This document shows, piece by piece, positions 60,168 to 64,000 of a stretch of 64,000 bases of DNA. Under the pieces are notes generated by a model, which had not been told where the DNA came from, ran no database searches, and saw only the letters and a program-made list of their open reading frames with translations. Every line of letters begins with the position of its first letter. Positions within the stretch are counted from its first letter, which is position 1. Source of the DNA: Bacteroidetes bacterium UBA7674 (GTDB lineage Bacteria; Bacteroidota; Bacteroidia; Chitinophagales; Chitinophagaceae); the NCBI GenBank assembly GCA_002483105.1, contig DLHG01000003.1, forward strand, positions 7,967 through 71,966. The letters are read 5' to 3'. The position numbers were made by a program, and so were the translations under genes.

Positions 60168-63100
60168 ATGAAGCAAAATTTATTCTTAAGGAAAACACCA
60201 AGAATTTTCCTCGTTCAGTTTTGGCTGGTGGCATTGCTGGCCTTGGCATCTACTACTACCGGTAGAGCTCAATGCCAGAATAGTGCAGCCTTTGGTAGTG
60301 CCGCTTTGCCTACGGTTGCTGGTAATTCGGTAACCATAACGACCTGTGCGTTTGCCTCAGAGTATTCCACAGGTACAGGCTGCGTGGCAGGCTATACCTA
60401 TCAATTCACTTGTACACCAGGAACAGCCTTCTTAACAGTCCGCACAGGTTCATTCAACGGACCTGCGGTTATTTGGGGTACTCAGGGCTTTACCTGGACA
60501 TCTACTTTTACAGGTACTATTTATATACACATGAACACCAACAGTGCATGTGGTACACAGGTAGCTTGTTATGCTCCTACCGTAACTTTGATCTCTACTG
60601 CGCCTCCATGTAGCGGTACGCCATTAGGTGGAACTGCTGTGGCTACTCCAAGTCAGACGACATATTGTGGTACTGCTTCTCCTACGCTTAGCCTTACAGG
60701 CGCAAGTGGTCCTGGTTCAGGCATCTCATATCAATGGCAATCTTCTCCTAATGGTTCTACCTGGACAAATATTACGGGCGCTACTGCTGCAACATATGCT
60801 GTACCTGGTATTACTACTAGTATGCTTTATCGTGCAAACGTACTTTGCAGCAACAGTGGTATTACTACAGCATCACAACCGGTATTAATAAATGTTGCTC
60901 CTAACCCTGTGGTAGGAACAACCACTACTGCTACGGCTATTTGTTCCGGCAGCCCTGTTACTATTACAGGTACGGGTGCCTCTACCTATTCCTGGGCTCC
61001 GGGAGGGCAGACCACATCTGTTATAACAGTAAGTCCTACTACCACTACTACTTATACTGTAACCGGTACGCTGGGAAGCTGTACTGCTACAGCAACAAGA
61101 TTGATATCTGTGGGAACACCATTTGCATTAACAGGTGTTACGGCTACTCCGGCAGCTGTATGTGCCGGTGGTAATAGTGTTTTAAGTGCTTCAGCTCCTG
61201 TTCCGGCCGGTACTTATTGCCAGCCAACATATTCCAGCGGTACCGCGTTCGGCGATTATTGCACCAACGTGGCTATTCCCGGAACTACACTGGCAAACCC
61301 AACGGGTCCTTCTCCTGCTCCATATTACACATTGTATCCCCAGTCAGGCAACACTACTGCTACTCTTACTGCAGGATCAACATATACTATCAACTGTTCT
61401 GTTGGTACCTATTCACAAAATGATATAGCTGTATGGATAGACTGGAACGCGAACGGCGTTTTGGACAATCCGGGAGAAAAAATAGGAGAAACCGATAATA
61501 TCGGATCTAATGGTTCTACTTCATTTACGTTTACTGTTCCTATGACCGCATTGAATGGTGTCGCTCGTCTTCGCGTTCGTGAAGCTGACCAGGGAACTAC
61601 CGGTGGTATGACACCGTGTGCGGCTTATAGCTTTGGCGAAACAGAAGACTATAATATTACCGTTACTGGTGGCCAAAACTACGTAGCTGCGGCACCATAT
61701 ACAGTGTTGTGGTCAGAAAGCCTGGGTGGCACAACGCTTGCGAGCACTACTGCCAACCCGGTAAATGCTAATAACATCCTGGTTGACAAAGTATATTCAG
61801 TTACAGTAAGTAAAGATGGTTGCTCAGCTTCAGGCACAGTGAATGTCACTGCAAATCCGCTGCCTACTGCTACTATGACTTTAACTACACCAATAGTGTG
61901 TGCAGGTGACCAACCAACGTTGACTTTCACAGGTACGCCGAACGCACAAGTAGTATATAACATTAACGGTGTTAACCCTCAAACGGTTACACTTAATGGT
62001 GGTGGTACCCTTACTACATCAGCACCTGCTGCAAGTACAAACACTACTTATGCATTGGTAAGTGCTACTAACACATCTACTACTTGTTCTGCTACATTAA
62101 CAGGTTCTGTGAGTGTAACGGTTAATCCTAGGCCTACAGGTTTACTGATAGGTTCTACAACAGTATGCCGCGATCAACCGGCTACTATAAGTTATGGTAC
62201 AGGTTCTACTAACTTCCCGATAACTGTAACGTTCTCTGATGGTACCAATACATATACAGCTACAGCTACTTCTTCTTCAGAGAACTTTGCTGTACCAACA
62301 AACGTACCGGGTATCTATAACTACAACATCACAGCACTTTCAGATGTGAATGGTTGTAACGGTATCTCAGGTACTGACTTTACAGGTACTTCAACTGTTG
62401 AAGTGAAGGCTCTGCCTACTGCAACAGTAACAAGTGCAGCTCCGGGTGTATGTACAGGTGGCAACACAAACGTAACAATTACGTTTACAGGGGATGCTCC
62501 TTTCGTATTCAGTTATTTTGATGGTACAGGTAGTGTAACTCCTGCACCGGAATTGACCAACTCATTCACGTTCAACGCAGCACCAACAGCAAATACTACA
62601 TACTATGTAGAAACATTGCTTGGTGGAACTTGCCTTGCTGAAACAGCTGGTTTACAAGATTCTGCTACTGTAGTTATCTGGCCAAACACAGCTATTGTTA
62701 CTCAGCCAATAGCTGCATCAGAATGTACAGGTAACGCTGCAACATTTACTATGACAGCAACAGGCGAAAACCTTAGCTATGTATGGTATGAAAACGGTGT
62801 TGACGTTTCAACCCTGGGACCTAACTATACACCGCTAAACAATACCCTTACTGTTAACAACGTATCTGGCCTTGGAGGCAATTCGTATGATGTAGTGGTA
62901 ACAGGTACTTGCGGTGCACCGCAACAAAGTAATCCTGCTATACTTACAGAGGACTTTGGTAATACATGGAATGGAGCTACGAGCACAGCGTGGGACGTTC
63001 CTACTAACTGGAGCTGCGGTACTGTACCTGTAATTACAACTAACGTAATTATACCTCCTGCAACAATGACAGGTAATATGCCATTGGTAAATATAGCTGG

Positions 63101-64000
63101 TGCATTGTGCAACGACTTCACCTTAAATGGTGGTCTTTCATCTCTTGGATTTACAGGTGTAGGCAGCCAACTGGCTATCTACGGTAACCTGACAAACTCA
63201 GGTGGTACATTCAATGGTACAGGTGGTACAATCGAATTGGCCGGTACAAACCAAAGTGTAAGCGGTGCATTAACTTTTGACAACCTGGATATCAATGGTG
63301 GTGGAACCAAGACACTGAACGGCAACGTGACAGTAGCAGGTATCCTTAACCTGATGAACGGAACAATAACACTGGGTAACAATAACCTTAACCTTGAGAT
63401 GCCATGGGCAACAATGGGTGGTAGCGCGACATCTTATGTTATAACTAACGGTACCGGTGTAGTAACAGGAGAAGGCATGGGCGCAGTAGGCGGTAATCCT
63501 GATGCTGTGACTTACCACGTAGGTATCAATGCGTCAAGCTATACTCCGATCATGCTGGAAAACCTCGGCGATGCTGATGACTACAGTGTAAGAGTAATGG
63601 AAAATGTATATGAAGATGGAGATGGTACCAACCCTGCAGAGGTAACTAACCCTGTAGTAGACCGTACCTGGATGGTGAACGAAGGAACCGTTGGCGGTTC
63701 TATCGTGAACATGACCCCTTACTGGAATACAGGCGATGAGACCAATGGTTTTGACCAGACACACGTATATGTAGCCCACTACATGGGTGGTATGTGGACA
63801 AGCGAAATAGACTCAGCGATAAACGCTCCTGCAGCATTACCGTTTGGTGCAATGTGGATGACAATGGAAGACAGTATCACGAGCTTCTCACCATTTACAG
63901 TTGCTTCTTATGCTCAGTTCCCTCTTGCTATCCGTTTAACTTCTATTACAGCTGCTAATGCTGGCACACGTAACAAGGTAGAATGGAAGAGTGCAACAGA
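60168..64000 (+). CDS. large secreted protein with Ig-like and GEVED domains (5' part, runs off right edge)
   Basis: The 1277 codons present start MKQNLFLRKTPRIFLVQFW with a signal peptide ending near GRAQ. Ig-like modules follow (TPSQTTYCGTASPTLSLTG, then the PKD-like TAICSGSPVTITGTGASTYS). A GEVED domain lies near 340-510 (IAVWIDWNANGVLDNPGE, FGETEDYNITVTGG). Further Ig modules come after it (PTATVTSAAPGVCTGGNTNV). Near the right edge LAIRLTSITAANAGTRNKVE is the usual lead-in to a T9SS type A sorting domain, which should lie just outside. It is probably a surface protein; the role is unknown. Confidence 0.88.
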   Translation, partial: MKQNLFLRKTPRIFLVQFWLVALLALASTTTGRAQCQNSAAFGSAALPTVAGNSVTITTCAFASEYSTGTGCVAGYTYQFTCTPGTAFLTVRTGSFNGPAVIWGTQGFTWTSTFTGTIYIHMNTNSACGTQVACYAPTVTLISTAPPCSGTPLGGTAVATPSQTTYCGTASPTLSLTGASGPGSGISYQWQSSPNGSTWTNITGATAATYAVPGITTSMLYRANVLCSNSGITTASQPVLINVAPNPVVGTTTTATAICSGSPVTITGTGASTYSWAPGGQTTSVITVSPTTTTTYTVTGTLGSCTATATRLISVGTPFALTGVTATPAAVCAGGNSVLSASAPVPAGTYCQPTYSSGTAFGDYCTNVAIPGTTLANPTGPSPAPYYTLYPQSGNTTATLTAGSTYTINCSVGTYSQNDIAVWIDWNANGVLDNPGEKIGETDNIGSNGSTSFTFTVPMTALNGVARLRVREADQGTTGGMTPCAAYSFGETEDYNITVTGGQNYVAAAPYTVLWSESLGGTTLASTTANPVNANNILVDKVYSVTVSKDGCSASGTVNVTANPLPTATMTLTTPIVCAGDQPTLTFTGTPNAQVVYNINGVNPQTVTLNGGGTLTTSAPAASTNTTYALVSATNTSTTCSATLTGSVSVTVNPRPTGLLIGSTTVCRDQPATISYGTGSTNFPITVTFSDGTNTYTATATSSSENFAVPTNVPGIYNYNITALSDVNGCNGISGTDFTGTSTVEVKALPTATVTSAAPGVCTGGNTNVTITFTGDAPFVFSYFDGTGSVTPAPELTNSFTFNAAPTANTTYYVETLLGGTCLAETAGLQDSATVVIWPNTAIVTQPIAASECTGNAATFTMTATGENLSYVWYENGVDVSTLGPNYTPLNNTLTVNNVSGLGGNSYDVVVTGTCGAPQQSNPAILTEDFGNTWNGATSTAWDVPTNWSCGTVPVITTNVIIPPATMTGNMPLVNIAGALCNDFTLNGGLSSLGFTGVGSQLAIYGNLTNSGGTFNGTGGTIELAGTNQSVSGALTFDNLDINGGGTKTLNGNVTVAGILNLMNGTITLGNNNLNLEMPWATMGGSATSYVITNGTGVVTGEGMGAVGGNPDAVTYHVGINASSYTPIMLENLGDADDYSVRVMENVYEDGDGTNPAEVTNPVVDRTWMVNEGTVGGSIVNMTPYWNTGDETNGFDQTHVYVAHYMGGMWTSEIDSAINAPAALPFGAMWMTMEDSITSFSPFTVASYAQFPLAIRLTSITAANAGTRNKVEWKSAT

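Overview
The window looks like a chromosomal segment of a Bacteroidota bacterium, probably Chitinophagia-like; I would not name a genus. The evidence is the large secreted proteins ending in (or expected to end in) type IX secretion (T9SS) sorting domains, GEVED, Ig-like and FN3 modules, a fused alpha/beta 2-oxoacid dehydrogenase E1, DUF2480, a DUF5723-TSP3-OmpA protein, and promoters of the Bacteroidota form (TTTG, about 16-23 bp, TAnnTTTG). I see no rRNA, tRNA, insertion sequence, prophage or CRISPR array.

Layout. 1-13257 is the 5' 4419 codons of a giant minus-strand gene for a secreted protein made of Ig-like modules in 750-bp super-repeats; it runs off the left edge. 13258-13500 is a non-coding segment with four DnaA-box-like 9-mers next to an A+T-rich stretch, then the typA terminator and typA. 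15.7-17 kb is a hipB/hipA-like pair whose HipA-like protein has lost its kinase residues, with three palindromes upstream. 17-23.3 kb holds a delta-60-repeat T9SS protein, a membrane protein ending in a lone histidine-kinase dimerisation domain, a two-gene mini ABC system, and a GEVED/FN3 T9SS protein. 23.3-26.7 kb is apaG, recX (with a 21-bp tandem repeat upstream) and mnmG.

26.8-28.9 kb has three paralogous small outer-membrane-type proteins, each followed by a 16-bp palindrome resembling the ParB site parS. nadA, a PpiD-like foldase, a DUF2480 gene, a DtxR-type regulator, an L,D-transpeptidase, a polysaccharide deacetylase-like gene, a lipoprotein and fused E1 follow to 39.5 kb. 39.7-47.5 kb has pyrG, murI, a carboxypeptidase-regulatory-like protein, an unpaired korB, a polysaccharide flippase, an AraC regulator and a lipoprotein. 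47.6-55 kb has a beta-propeller-like T9SS protein, a TPR histidine kinase with its response regulator, a flavin/2Fe-2S reductase and a multi-pass membrane protein. gyrB, a DUF5723-OmpA protein and the 5' part of another large T9SS-type protein complete the window.

The main system-level reading is that this may be an origin-proximal region. It combines parS-like sites, a DnaA-box cluster with helical spacing, mnmG and gyrB. That is an inference from motifs and would be settled by GC skew of the whole chromosome, marker frequency and ParB/DnaA binding. Many genes have a TAnnTTTG element only a few bases before the start codon, which suggests leaderless or nearly leaderless mRNAs and was used to correct several starts.
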